A DNA stretch of 35,825 nt, from contig JAGWBP010000026.1 of NCBI GenBank assembly GCA_021295835.1, positions 1 to 35,825 on the forward strand, in the 5' to 3' direction. Below are positions 1 to 7,597 of this stretch, piece by piece (positions within the stretch are counted from its first letter, which is position 1; every line of letters starts with the position of its first letter). The notes below the pieces were generated by a model. It made no database searches, had not been told where the DNA came from, and saw only the letters and a list, made by a program, of their open reading frames with translations. Origin of the DNA: Gemmatimonadota bacterium (GTDB lineage Bacteria; Gemmatimonadota; Gemmatimonadetes; Longimicrobiales; Gaopeijiaceae). The position numbers were made by a program, and so were the translations under genes.

Positions 1-721
1 CACCCGCACCGTGGCTCCCGACACCGACACCCGCGCCACGTTGCGGTTCGACGAAGACGCCGAATAGGCCAGCTCGTCTCCGTCCGGATCGCTGAAGTGC
101 TCCGAGGCGTCGAACGACTCCGCGTCCCCGACGAACACCGCCATCTCCGGGATCGGGTCCCCCGCCAGCGGAACCCGGTTCGGAACCGTCACCTCGAAGC
201 TCGATTCCGCCGAGAGCCCCTCCGGGTCGGTGGCCGTCACCGTCACGGTCGCCGATCCCTGCGCTGCGGCCTCCACCCTCACGGTGGCTCCCGACACCGA
301 CACCCGCGCCACGTTGCCGTTCGACGAAGACGCCGAATAGACCAGCGCGTCCCCGTCCGGATCGCTGAAGTGCTCCGAAACATCCACCTCGGCCGCGTCG
401 CCGACGAACACCTCCATCTCCGGGATCGGGTCCCCCGCCAGCGGAGCCCGGTTCGGCACCGTCACCTCGAATGTCTGCGTCGCGGCCAGCCCGCCGGGGT
501 CCGTAGCCGTAACCATGACGTTGGCCGTCCCCTTGGCCAGGCCCGTGACCGCCACCGTGCCGCCCGCCACCGTCACCGTGGCTGCGGCGGTGTTCGACGA
601 CGTGGCGGAGTAGGTCAGCGTCTCTCCGTCCGGCTCAGCGAAGTATGAGGATGCATCCACCGTTTCCGCCTGGTCGACGGGAACCGTGATCGGAGGGATG
701 GTGCCCGTCGGCTGCGGAGCC
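1..721 (-). repeat. Tandem 273-bp coding repeats
   Basis: The sequence CGGTTCGG, which encodes the repeat-boundary P-N-R, recurs at 176, 449 and 722, exactly 273 bp (91 codons) apart. Bases 1-110 and 274-383 are nearly identical, while the unit at 449-721 is more diverged. The array continues past the left edge. Confidence 0.85.
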
Positions 722-1027
722 CGGTTCGGCACCATGACCTGAAGACTCTGCTCGCCTTTCAAGCCACCCGGATCGCTCGCCGTGACCGTGACGGACGCGT
801 TCCCGGGGGCGATGGCCGTGATTGTGATGGTGGCGCCCGAGATGGACGCCGTCGCCACGCCTTGGTTCGACGATGTGGCGGTCGTTGGGATCGTCGAAGC
901 ACGCGGTGGCGGTGGCCGTCTCGCCCGCGTTGACGGTCACCTGCGGGATGGGGCCGCAGGGGGCGGGGGGCTCCTGGCTCTCGCAGGCGGCGAATGCGAG
1001 CAGGAGCACAACGGCGAGGCGCTTCAT
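1..1027 (-). pseudogene. Ig-like tandem-repeat lipoprotein, frameshifted and cut by the left edge
   Basis: The ATG at 1027 begins a lipoprotein signal (MKRLAVVLLLAFAAC, Cys15 as the lipobox cysteine), so the product should be anchored outside the inner membrane. After a short Thr/Ala-rich stretch the frame breaks near 880. From there another minus-strand frame stays open to base 1 and encodes tandem repeats with an exact period of 91 residues. Each repeat has the pattern F-x-[DE]-P-D-G-[DE]-x-L-x-Y-S-A-x-S-S-N, then V-x-V-x-G-x-T-V, then T-A-[ST]-D-P-x-G-L, ending V-P-N-R-x-P. This looks like a beta-sandwich (cadherin/Ig-like) fold in a surface adhesion or structural protein; that role is inference. 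The first repeat lacks 17 nt relative to the second, which causes the frame change. It is either a genuine disruption or an assembly collapse in repetitive DNA. The C-terminus lies beyond the window. Confidence 0.72.
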
Positions 1028-1207
1028 CGCGGAATTGCTCCTGGCTTCGGCAAGAGAATCGACGCACCCGTCGCCGCGATGGCGAAGGCCCGTATCGGAG
1101 TCCGAGCCGAAGAACGCATGAAAAGTGATATCATTCTTGCCTGTAGTGTGGTATCATATCCTCCAGTAGCTCGTAGTAGGTGCGCCTGTGCTGCTTGAGA
1201 TACAGGC

Positions 1208-1291
1208 TCATCGTAACGGAATAGCGAATGGGGCTAGGCTGATCAAGAAGCCCCCCGCAACCACGAGCGCCGCAACCTCCGAATCGGCCAT
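1208..1291 (-). CDS. Possible 27-residue hydrophobic peptide
   Basis: A short frame begins MADSEVAALVVAGG and continues as one membrane-like hydrophobic segment, ending in Arg before a TGA. The frame is also open upstream, so it could instead be the tail of a degraded gene whose start is lost. A weak GGGA precedes the ATG. In DNA this GC-rich such a segment can arise by chance, so this is only a candidate. Confidence 0.18.
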   Translation of the reverse strand: MADSEVAALVVAGGFLISLAPFAIPLR

Positions 1292-1468
1292 TCCCGGCGG
1301 TGAGGCTGCCAGTGTCTTGCCCTCCCGGGGTATTGTCTCACGACGTGGCTGATCCCTCGGCCACCTCCCCCGGCCAGAGCGCCAGCGGCGGCCAACCCTC
1401 CCCCGGCGAGAGGCCGGCTACTTGTGCCCGTGCTTCGCACTGCGCAGACTGGTAGCAGACTGAATCCC

Positions 1469-1474
1469 TATATT
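1469..1474 (+). promoter_or_regulatory. Candidate -10 element placing the start of a leaderless mRNA
   Basis: TATATT at 1469-1474 lies seven bases before the ATG at 1482. There is no Shine-Dalgarno sequence between them, so transcription would begin at or next to the start codon. No good -35 hexamer is visible. Confidence 0.3.
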
Positions 1475-1481
1475 GACTGTC

Positions 1482-2186
1482 ATGCGAATCGGAGTATCAG
1501 GTAGCGGGGCCCTCCTCATCGCCGCGCTGGCGACGGTCGGGCTCGGCGCGTGCGGGACCGGCGCGTTGGGGTACCCTACCCCGCGCCGCCTGGTCGTCCA
1601 CTCGGGCGAGCGGATCGCGCCGACAGCCGAGCGCATGGAGGCGGTCGAGGAGTGGGTGCGCGAGCAGGTGGACAGCATCCGGGAGGACCCCTCGTTCCTG
1701 ATCATCTCCCATGAGCAGGACGCCCCTGCCTACCCGTGGGAGACGCTGCAGCTGAACGCGAGCGGCGACACCGCACATATCTGGTACCAGGCCCGGACGG
1801 GGACCTACGGGCCGTACCTGATCTACGCCCACCTCCACATAATGGACGCTCAGAATCGTCTCGACCGCTGGCTCCCGGAGCTGGCACCGGACGCGACGCC
1901 CTTCCAGATCGAGAGGGCAATTCTCTCGCGGGTGGCCGACTCCTGGCTGCACCAGCGCTCGGTCTTCGACGCCCGCCCCAACGCCATACTTGACGAGATC
2001 GTCTACGCCAAGGAGAACAGCTGGCTGGATGCCTTCATCCTCACCGCTCGTCCAGATCTCTTTGTCGAGGAGAGACGCGAGTGGCACGCCCAGGAGCCCG
2101 ACGCTCGCGAGGCCTACGCCGCCTGGTTCAGACACACCTTCGAGCGGGAGCCGCCCGGGATGCGCGGGGGCTCTCCGCCCGGCTAG
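1482..2186 (+). CDS. Unknown lipoprotein, 234 aa
   Basis: The ATG at 1482 was chosen over an upstream in-frame TTG because it gives a clean lipoprotein signal: MRIGVSGSGALLIAALATVG followed by LGAC, with the lipidated Cys at about residue 24. The mature part is mixed helical, acidic and rich in Trp/Tyr, for example a W-V-R-E-Q-V-D-S-I helix and I-W-Y-Q-A-R-T-G-T-Y-G-P-Y. I recognise no family. It ends in CTAG, and the stop codon of the convergent gene at 2183-2509 lies in the same four bases. Function is unknown; an envelope location is likely. Confidence 0.7.
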   Translation: MRIGVSGSGALLIAALATVGLGACGTGALGYPTPRRLVVHSGERIAPTAERMEAVEEWVREQVDSIREDPSFLIISHEQDAPAYPWETLQLNASGDTAHIWYQARTGTYGPYLIYAHLHIMDAQNRLDRWLPELAPDATPFQIERAILSRVADSWLHQRSVFDARPNAILDEIVYAKENSWLDAFILTARPDLFVEERREWHAQEPDAREAYAAWFRHTFEREPPGMRGGSPPG

Positions 2187-2509
2187 GAGCCCACGGACTG
2201 CTGGGCTGCCCTCACCAGCCACCCCACATCGACCTTCTTCGTCCCCTCCCCCGCCACCCGCACATCGACCCGGCCGGTGCGGGCCAGTCGCGAGTCGGCT
2301 GGCCGACCCCCGAAGAGGGCGAACCCCTTCACCCGGACAGGTAGCTCCTCGCCCTCCGGCGAAGCGGCCACGAGCGACCCGCTCTTCAGCTTCCCGGCGG
2401 TCAGAGCCTTCCCCTGGCGCAGCCTGAGGCGCAGTATCCGGCCGCCGTGCGGGTGATCCAGGGCGTCGATGACGCGGTAGGAGGTGGCTGATTCGCTGAC
2501 CTGGCTCAC
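2183..2509 (-). CDS. Small beta-barrel-like protein, 108 aa
   Basis: The chosen start is the GTG at 2509; extending further upstream gives low-complexity, shadow-like sequence and would run into the divergent promoter region. The product reads S-Y-R-V-I-D-A-L-D-H-P-H-G-G-R-I-L-R-L-R-L, then a G-K-L-x-x-G-S-L-V turn and V-x-V-K-G-F-A-L-F-G-G, ending in R-T-G-R-V-D-V-R-V. The order 'GRILRLRL ... GxLxxGxLV ... VKGFALFGG' resembles the domain-2 beta barrel of EF-Tu-type translation factors, here standing alone. That similarity is my pattern reading, not a database match. It is probably cytoplasmic, since no signal peptide is seen. It is convergent with the lipoprotein at 1482 and divergent from the DUF6941 gene. 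Confidence 0.6.
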   Translation of the reverse strand: MSQVSESATSYRVIDALDHPHGGRILRLRLRQGKALTAGKLKSGSLVAASPEGEELPVRVKGFALFGGRPADSRLARTGRVDVRVAGEGTKKVDVGWLVRAAQQSVGS

Positions 2510-2577
2510 GGCACCCCAACTGGACGAGGGTGATCGTCGGCGGCTCGGGCAGCTCCGACGGCACACGGAAATCTGGT

Positions 2578-2583
2578 TACAAT
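2578..2583 (+). promoter_or_regulatory. Candidate -10 element for the 2643-8691 operon
   Basis: TACAAT at 2578-2583 sits in the only A/T-rich patch of the divergent spacer (2510-2642), about 60 bases before the GTG at 2643. No convincing -35 is seen 17 bases upstream. Confidence 0.25.
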
Positions 2584-2642
2584 TCGGCCCCTGGGCCACA
2601 ACCCGCAGCGGAAAACACCCTGGCGACGGAACAAGGCGACTG

Positions 2643-3059
2643 GTGGACGTAGATCTCGTGCTCACCGCCGACGCGGCCACGATCGACGGGTCGGGCAAGC
2701 TGAACCTGCTCGGCGTCTTCGACCGAATCAGCGTGGCGCGCTTCCCCGCCCGCCACGGGCGCCTCTCGCTCGTGCTCCGCTTCCTAGGCGGCGCGGCCGA
2801 CGCAGGCACCCACCAGATCACCATCAAGCTCTCCGCCCCCTCGGGCAGGGAGATGGTCTCGCTCGGCGGCGAGCTGAATGTCTCGCCGGGGCGCTCGAGC
2901 CTCCAGACCGGCGTCCGGGTCCCCCACGTCATCAACCTGGATGGCATCGTCTTCCAGGAGGCCGGGATCCATACCTTCCACATCATGGTGAACGGGTCCC
3001 ACCAGGCCACCCTCCCCCTCTCGATCGTCGAGCGGGGCGGAGGCGCGGCGCTAGCCTGA
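2643..3059 (+). CDS. DUF6941-like protein, 138 aa
   Basis: The GTG at 2643 gives a start of V-D-V-D-L-V-L-T-A-D-A-A followed by G-S-G-K-L-N-L-L-G-V-F-D-R-I. This opening pattern ('ADA ... GKLN-LG-FD-I') is typical of the DUF6941 family, in which the N-terminus is the first beta-strand. A longer frame back to 2484 is possible, but it would overlap the divergent gene and lacks family-like sequence. The middle has paired beta-strands (L-S-L-V-L-R-F, H-Q-I-T-I-K-L), and the end, F-H-I-M-V-N-G-x-H-Q-A-T-L-P-L-S-I-V, is also typical. No molecular function is established. It is the first gene of a tight operon; the MOSC gene starts 4 bases after its stop. Confidence 0.75.
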   Translation: MDVDLVLTADAATIDGSGKLNLLGVFDRISVARFPARHGRLSLVLRFLGGAADAGTHQITIKLSAPSGREMVSLGGELNVSPGRSSLQTGVRVPHVINLDGIVFQEAGIHTFHIMVNGSHQATLPLSIVERGGGAALA

Positions 3060-3063
3060 CACG

Positions 3064-3951
3064 GTGACGGGCAGCCCCGCCGCTCTCGATTCGCCCCCCC
3101 GGATCGTCGGCCTCTGGCGCTACCCGGTGAAGGGCATGCGGGGGACTCCGGTCGATTCGCTGGAGCTCGACGAGATGGGCCCCCGCTTCGACCGCCGCTG
3201 GATCGTCGCCCGCCCCGACGGCCAACCGGTCACCCAGCGCGACGCTCCCCTGCTGGCCACCGTGAAGGCCCGCCTTGACGGGGACTCGCTGCACCTGGAG
3301 GCCTCCGATCGCCACATGGTGCCGCTGGCGATCCCGATCGGCGCCGCTGGCGAGCGCATTCGCCTGCGCATCCACGGTGCCACCATCCACGGCCGTGTGG
3401 TGTCCGCCGAGGCCGACGCATGGATCTCCGAGGTGCTGGGCGCGAAGCGGCACCTGCTCTACCTGTCGACCGAGGACGCCCGCGCCACCGATCCGGCATT
3501 TGCCGCCGGACACCGCACCAGCTTCACCGACGGCTATCCAGTGCTGCTGGCCAGTCAGGCCTCGCTCGAGGAGCTGGGCCGCCGAGCCGGGCGCAGGATC
3601 CCGATCGAGCGCTTCCGGCCAAATTTGCTCGTCACCTCGCCTCACCCTCACGATGAGGACCGCTGGAGGCGCTTCGCCGTGGGGGGTCTCGTTTTGCGGG
3701 GCGTCAAGCTCTGCGCACGCTGCAGCGTCACCACGGTCGATCAACGGAGCGGGGTGCTCGACGCCGATCAGGAGCCGCTGCGCTCTCTCGCGCTCTACCG
3801 GCGGATCGAGTCGCTCGTCTACTTCGGGGTGAATGTCGTGCACGAGGGCCGGGGGCGAATTGCCGTGGGCGACGATATCGAGGTGCTGGAGCGCGGCGTC
3901 GTCCCCGGGGCGCTCTCGCGAGACCGTCCACCGCCTGCTAGGGAGGCCTGA
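3064..3951 (+). CDS. MOSC-domain protein, YcbX/mARC-like, 295 aa
   Basis: The N-terminal beta-barrel (about residues 14-130) opens with L-W-R-Y-P-V-K-G-M-R-G and contains D-R-R-W-I-V-A-R-P-D-G. The MOSC domain (about 140-280) contains H-R-T-S-F-T-D-G-Y-P-V-L-L-A, R-F-R-P-N-L-L-V and the Cys-containing loop L-C-A-R-C-S-V-T-T-V-D. Family members bind molybdenum cofactor and reduce N-hydroxylated bases or related compounds, usually through a partner electron donor. No ferredoxin domain is fused at the C-terminus here, so any electron donor must be separate. The GTG start lies 4 bases after the preceding stop, and the TGA overlaps the ATG of the topoisomerase gene by one base (TGATG). Confidence 0.9.
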   Translation: MTGSPAALDSPPRIVGLWRYPVKGMRGTPVDSLELDEMGPRFDRRWIVARPDGQPVTQRDAPLLATVKARLDGDSLHLEASDRHMVPLAIPIGAAGERIRLRIHGATIHGRVVSAEADAWISEVLGAKRHLLYLSTEDARATDPAFAAGHRTSFTDGYPVLLASQASLEELGRRAGRRIPIERFRPNLLVTSPHPHDEDRWRRFAVGGLVLRGVKLCARCSVTTVDQRSGVLDADQEPLRSLALYRRIESLVYFGVNVVHEGRGRIAVGDDIEVLERGVVPGALSRDRPPPAREA

Positions 3952-6446
3952 TGACCGTACCCGGACTCCGCGACCGCGTCGTGCCGCGCCTGATAGAGGA
4001 GGAGATGCGCGAGTCGTTCATCGACTACTCGATGAGCGTGATAGTGCGACGCGCGCTGCCCGATGTCCGCGACGGCCTCAAGCCCGTCCACCGCCGAATC
4101 CTCGTGGCAATGCACGGACTCGGCCTCCAGGACCGACAGAGCCACAAGAAGAGCGCGACGGTGGTCGGCGAGGTGCTCGGCAAGTACCACCCGCACGGCG
4201 ACTCGGCCGTCTACGGCGCGCTCGTCCGGATGGTCCAGGACTTCTCGCTCCGCTACCCGCTGGTGGATGGCCAGGGGAACTTCGGCTCGATCGATGGCGA
4301 TCCGGCCGCCGCGTACCGCTACACCGAGGCGCGCCTCGCGCCGGCGGCGATGGAGATCCTCGCCGAGATCGACAGGGACACCGTCGACTGGGAGAACAAC
4401 TTCGACGACCGGCTGCAGGAGCCGACCGTTCTCCCGTCGCGCATCCCCAACCTCCTCGTCAATGGCAGCTCCGGGATCGCCGTCGGGATGAGCACGAACG
4501 TTCCCCCGCACAATCTGGGCGAGGTGGCGGCGGCTCTCCGCACCCTGGCCGAGAACCCCGAGTGCGGTGTCGAGGAGCTCGCCGAGGCTCTCCCCGGCCC
4601 CGACTTTCCGACCGGTGCCTTCATAGTGGGGCGGAGCGGGATCGAGTCGATGTACCGCACCGGAAGGGGACGCATGAGGGTGCGGGGCCGTGTCGTGGCC
4701 GAAGCGGTGCGGGGGGGCAGGCGCAGGCTGGTCGTCACGGAGCTGCCCTACGCCGTCTCCAAGTCGCGGCTGATTTCGCAGATCGCAGCGCTCGCACGGA
4801 GGGGCGCACTTCCCGATGTGGCCGACATGCGCGACGAATCGGACCGCGAGGGCATCCGCCTCGTAGTCGAGCTGAAGCGGGGTGCCAAAGTGGACTCCAT
4901 CCTGGCCAAGCTCTACCGGCGCACAGCGCTCGAGACGACCTTCGGGGCGATCCTGCTCGCGCTCGACGGCGGCAGGCAGCCGACCGAGTTCACCCTCAAG
5001 GAGCTCCTCGAACGCTTTCGGGACCACCGCCTTCAGGTGATCCGGCGGCGCTCCCGCCACGACCTCGAGAAGGCCGAGACCGACCTTCACATCGTGCAGG
5101 GGCTGCTGCTCGCACTTCGGCACATCGATCGAGTGATCGCAACGATCAGGGGCTCGGCCGACCGTGCCCAGGCCTTCAGAAGGCTCCGCGATCGCTTCGG
5201 TCTGAGCGGTGCCCAGGCCGACGCAATCCTCGCCATGCGCCTCTCGCGGCTCACGGCGCTGGAGGGAGAGGAGCTGCTCGAGCGCGAAGGGTCGCTAAGG
5301 GCCGCCATCGCCGAGTTGCGGGCCCTCCTGGCGGACGATCGCCTCCAACTGGCGACGATGCTCGAGGAGCTGGACGAGGTGGTGGCCCGCCACGGCGACC
5401 GGCGCCGCACGGTGATCCTGGACTCGGAGAAGACCGCCGAGAGGGTCCGCACCGCGACCAAGACCGCTGAGGAGGATGTGGTGGTGACGGTGACGCAGCA
5501 GCGCTACCTCAAACGCATGCCGGTCCACCTCTACCGTCGGCGGATTGCGGGCGGGCTCTCGCTCGCCGCGATGGAGCGCTACCCCGGCGACTTCATCGAG
5601 AAGGTCCGAGTCGCCCGTTCGCGCGGTTGGCTCCTCGCCTTCACCGCCGCGGGAAGCGCCCACTTTCTTCGGATCGACGACCTTCCCGAGGCGTCGCGCG
5701 CCTCGCGCGGCAAGGCGATCTGGGCGCTGCTCGGAGTCGACCGCCGGGACCGGATTGTCGCTCTCCGCGCCATCGAGGATCTTGAGGAAGACCGCTACCT
5801 CGTCTTCGCCACCCGGGGCGGGCTCGTGAAACGCACTCGCCTCGCCGAGTACGCCCGGCCTCGCGGCGGGACGCTCATCGCATCCACCGTGCGGAGCGGC
5901 GACGCCTTGCTGGACGTGGTCTGCACGACCGGGGACGCCGACCTCCTGCTCGTCACCGGGGGCGGCCGCGCGATCCGCTTTCCGGAGCGCGAGGTCCCGG
6001 TGGTGGGCCGGACGGCGCAGGGTGTGAAGGGCGTCGGGCTTCGGGGCGAGGACCGGGTTGTAGGGGTGGTGGTGGCCGCGCGCGATCTTCCGGTGCTCCT
6101 GGCGACGGAGGACGGCGGCGCCAAGCGGACGCTCGCCTCCGAGTTTCCGGCACAGCGGCGTGGGGGGCTCGGCACCCTGGCGCTCCCCTCGCCAAGAGGC
6201 GGCGCTGGGGTCGTCGGGGCGCTGGAGGCGGTGGACGACGACCGGGTGGCGCTCGTCGCTGCAAGCGGCGAAGTGATTGGAGTGTCGGGTTCCGACGTGC
6301 CGATTGGGCCGCGCCGGGCCGCCGCAACACCGATATTGCCACCCGATTCGGCCGACACGATTGTCCACCTCACCCGCCTCTTCGGCGAGGTGCCGGCGGC
6401 GGAGGGCCGCATGGATCTGCTCACAACGGCTGCGAGGTCAGGGTGA
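3951..6446 (+). CDS. gyrA: DNA gyrase subunit A-like (type IIA topoisomerase), 831 aa
   Basis: The breakage-reunion domain (about 10-480) has the expected start S-F-I-D-Y-S-M-S-V-I-V-R-R-A-L-P-D-V-R-D-G-L-K-P-V-H-R-R, the K-Y-H-P-H-G-D-S-A-V-Y helix (79-88), and R-Y-T-E with the catalytic Tyr124. The C-terminal propeller (about 510-820) has repeated basic blade motifs and Q-R-R-G-G-L-G at 735-741. That matches the GyrA box except for Leu in place of the basic residue, and it favours gyrase over Topo IV. At the quinolone-determining positions Ser85 is kept, but the position equivalent to E. coli Asp87 is Gly89. No gyrB lies nearby, so this could be the main gyrA or a paralogue. It starts at the MOSC stop and overlaps the next gene by 4 bp (GTGA). 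Confidence 0.93.
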   Translation: MTVPGLRDRVVPRLIEEEMRESFIDYSMSVIVRRALPDVRDGLKPVHRRILVAMHGLGLQDRQSHKKSATVVGEVLGKYHPHGDSAVYGALVRMVQDFSLRYPLVDGQGNFGSIDGDPAAAYRYTEARLAPAAMEILAEIDRDTVDWENNFDDRLQEPTVLPSRIPNLLVNGSSGIAVGMSTNVPPHNLGEVAAALRTLAENPECGVEELAEALPGPDFPTGAFIVGRSGIESMYRTGRGRMRVRGRVVAEAVRGGRRRLVVTELPYAVSKSRLISQIAALARRGALPDVADMRDESDREGIRLVVELKRGAKVDSILAKLYRRTALETTFGAILLALDGGRQPTEFTLKELLERFRDHRLQVIRRRSRHDLEKAETDLHIVQGLLLALRHIDRVIATIRGSADRAQAFRRLRDRFGLSGAQADAILAMRLSRLTALEGEELLEREGSLRAAIAELRALLADDRLQLATMLEELDEVVARHGDRRRTVILDSEKTAERVRTATKTAEEDVVVTVTQQRYLKRMPVHLYRRRIAGGLSLAAMERYPGDFIEKVRVARSRGWLLAFTAAGSAHFLRIDDLPEASRASRGKAIWALLGVDRRDRIVALRAIEDLEEDRYLVFATRGGLVKRTRLAEYARPRGGTLIASTVRSGDALLDVVCTTGDADLLLVTGGGRAIRFPEREVPVVGRTAQGVKGVGLRGEDRVVGVVVAARDLPVLLATEDGGAKRTLASEFPAQRRGGLGTLALPSPRGGAGVVGALEAVDDDRVALVAASGEVIGVSGSDVPIGPRRAAATPILPPDSADTIVHLTRLFGEVPAAEGRMDLLTTAARSG

Positions 6447-7597
6447 GGTTTCTCGTTCTGGGGGCAGGAACCCAGGGTTCTGCCGCCGCCTACGACCTGC
6501 TGAGCGTGGAGGGGGGAAGCGAGGTGACGATCGCCGATCTGGATCTCGGCGGGCTCCACCCCGCGCTCACTCCCCATCTTGGCGGCAGGCTCCGGACGGT
6601 CGTCCTCGACGCCAGTTGCACCTCCGAGGTGCTCGCCGCGATGGAGGGCGTGGATGGGGTGCTCTCGGCGCTTCCGTACTACTTCAATGCCGAGATGGCC
6701 CGCCTGGCGCTCGATTCCGGGTGCCACTTCGCCGACCTCGGCGGCAACACGGCCGTGGTGGAGGAGCAGCAGAAGCTCGACGCCCGCGCCCGCAGCCTGG
6801 GGCTCTCGATCGTGGCCGACGTGGGACTCGCGCCGGGCATGGTGAATGTGCTGGCCCAGGGCGGAATCGACCGCCTCGAGTCGACGGAGTCCGTGCGCAT
6901 GTGGGTCGGCGGGCTCCCCCAGCACCCCAGGCCACCGCTCAACTACCAGATCGTCTATTCGCTCGAAGGGATGCTCGACTACTACGTGACTCCGGCCGAG
7001 ATCCTGCGAGCTGGCAGGCGGGTGACCGTCGAGGCGCTCTCGGGGCTCGAGACGGTGGACTTCCCCCCTCCAATCGGGCCCCTCGAGGCCTTCTACACCG
7101 CCGGGGGGGTTTCGACGCTGCCCGTGCGCTACGAAGGACGGATCGACACCTTGGCGTACAAGACGCTCCGGTATCCCGGCCATGCTTGCACAATGCGCAC
7201 GATCCGCGATCTAGGGCTGCTGAGCGACCAGGAGACCGACTACGACGGCACACCGGTCAACCCTCGGCGCTTCTTCATACAGCGGGTCACCCCCCACCTC
7301 ACCAACAGCGACGGCGACGACATGGTCGTGGCGCGCGTCGAGGCAACGGGCCTCCTTGCCGACAGGCCGACCCGCATCCGCTACGATGTCGTGGACCGCT
7401 ACGACCCCGCGACCGGGATCACCGCAATGGCCAGAACTACCGGATTCTCGCTCGCGATCGTCGCGCTGATGCAGGTGCGCGGCGAGGTCGCGTCGGTTGG
7501 CGTAGGCACACCGGACGTCGTAATTCCGGCCGACACCTACCTCGGCGAGCTGGAGAGGCGGGGCATCCCCGTCGAACTGAGCCAGGAGGACGCGTAG
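6443..7597 (+). CDS. Saccharopine dehydrogenase / lysine 6-dehydrogenase-like oxidoreductase, 384 aa
   Basis: An N-terminal Rossmann fold (F-L-V-L-G-A-G-T-Q-G-S-A-A-A, Gly-rich loop at residues 7-12) is followed by the saccharopine-dehydrogenase NADP-domain order: A-D-L-D strand, G-V-L-S-A-L-P-Y-Y-F-N, C-H-F-A-D-L-G-G-N-T, and D-V-G-L-A-P-G-M-V-N at about 130-140. The C-terminal catalytic domain includes K-T-L-R-Y-P-G-H, also typical. Relatives act on saccharopine, lysine or carboxynorspermidine; the substrate cannot be fixed here, and lysine 6-dehydrogenase is the nearest pattern by eye. The GTG start overlaps the gyrA-like stop, so it is translationally coupled. Its TAG shares one base with the GTG of the next gene. 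Confidence 0.88.
   Translation: MRFLVLGAGTQGSAAAYDLLSVEGGSEVTIADLDLGGLHPALTPHLGGRLRTVVLDASCTSEVLAAMEGVDGVLSALPYYFNAEMARLALDSGCHFADLGGNTAVVEEQQKLDARARSLGLSIVADVGLAPGMVNVLAQGGIDRLESTESVRMWVGGLPQHPRPPLNYQIVYSLEGMLDYYVTPAEILRAGRRVTVEALSGLETVDFPPPIGPLEAFYTAGGVSTLPVRYEGRIDTLAYKTLRYPGHACTMRTIRDLGLLSDQETDYDGTPVNPRRFFIQRVTPHLTNSDGDDMVVARVEATGLLADRPTRIRYDVVDRYDPATGITAMARTTGFSLAIVALMQVRGEVASVGVGTPDVVIPADTYLGELERRGIPVELSQEDA

Larger units (their letters stand above)
1028..1481. other. 454-bp intergenic region
   Basis: This region separates the divergent lipoprotein genes at 1027 (-) and 1482 (+). It has a local A/T-rich patch at about 1120-1170 with an 8-bp palindrome TGATATCA and, on the minus strand, a TATGAT-like -10 element (1153-1158) that could serve the minus gene. 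The rest is GC-rich with no clear gene. One short hydrophobic reading frame at 1208-1291 (-) is listed separately at low confidence. I see no tRNA or other structured RNA here. Confidence 0.5.

Noticed and set aside
1243..1440. A 65-residue minus-strand frame
   Set aside because: It is Arg/Gly-rich with no motif or Shine-Dalgarno.
3819..7183. Long open frames on the minus strand opposite the gyrA-like and dehydrogenase genes
   Set aside because: Their products are Arg/His/Gly-rich with no motifs, as expected of antisense frames in GC-rich DNA, while the plus frames encode clear families.
6277..7596. A long plus-strand frame upstream of and joined to the TolB-like gene
   Set aside because: It lies out of frame within the gyrA-like and saccharopine-dehydrogenase genes and is Arg/Pro-rich with no domain. 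The real protein starts at the GTG at 7597 with a strong Shine-Dalgarno and a signal peptide.
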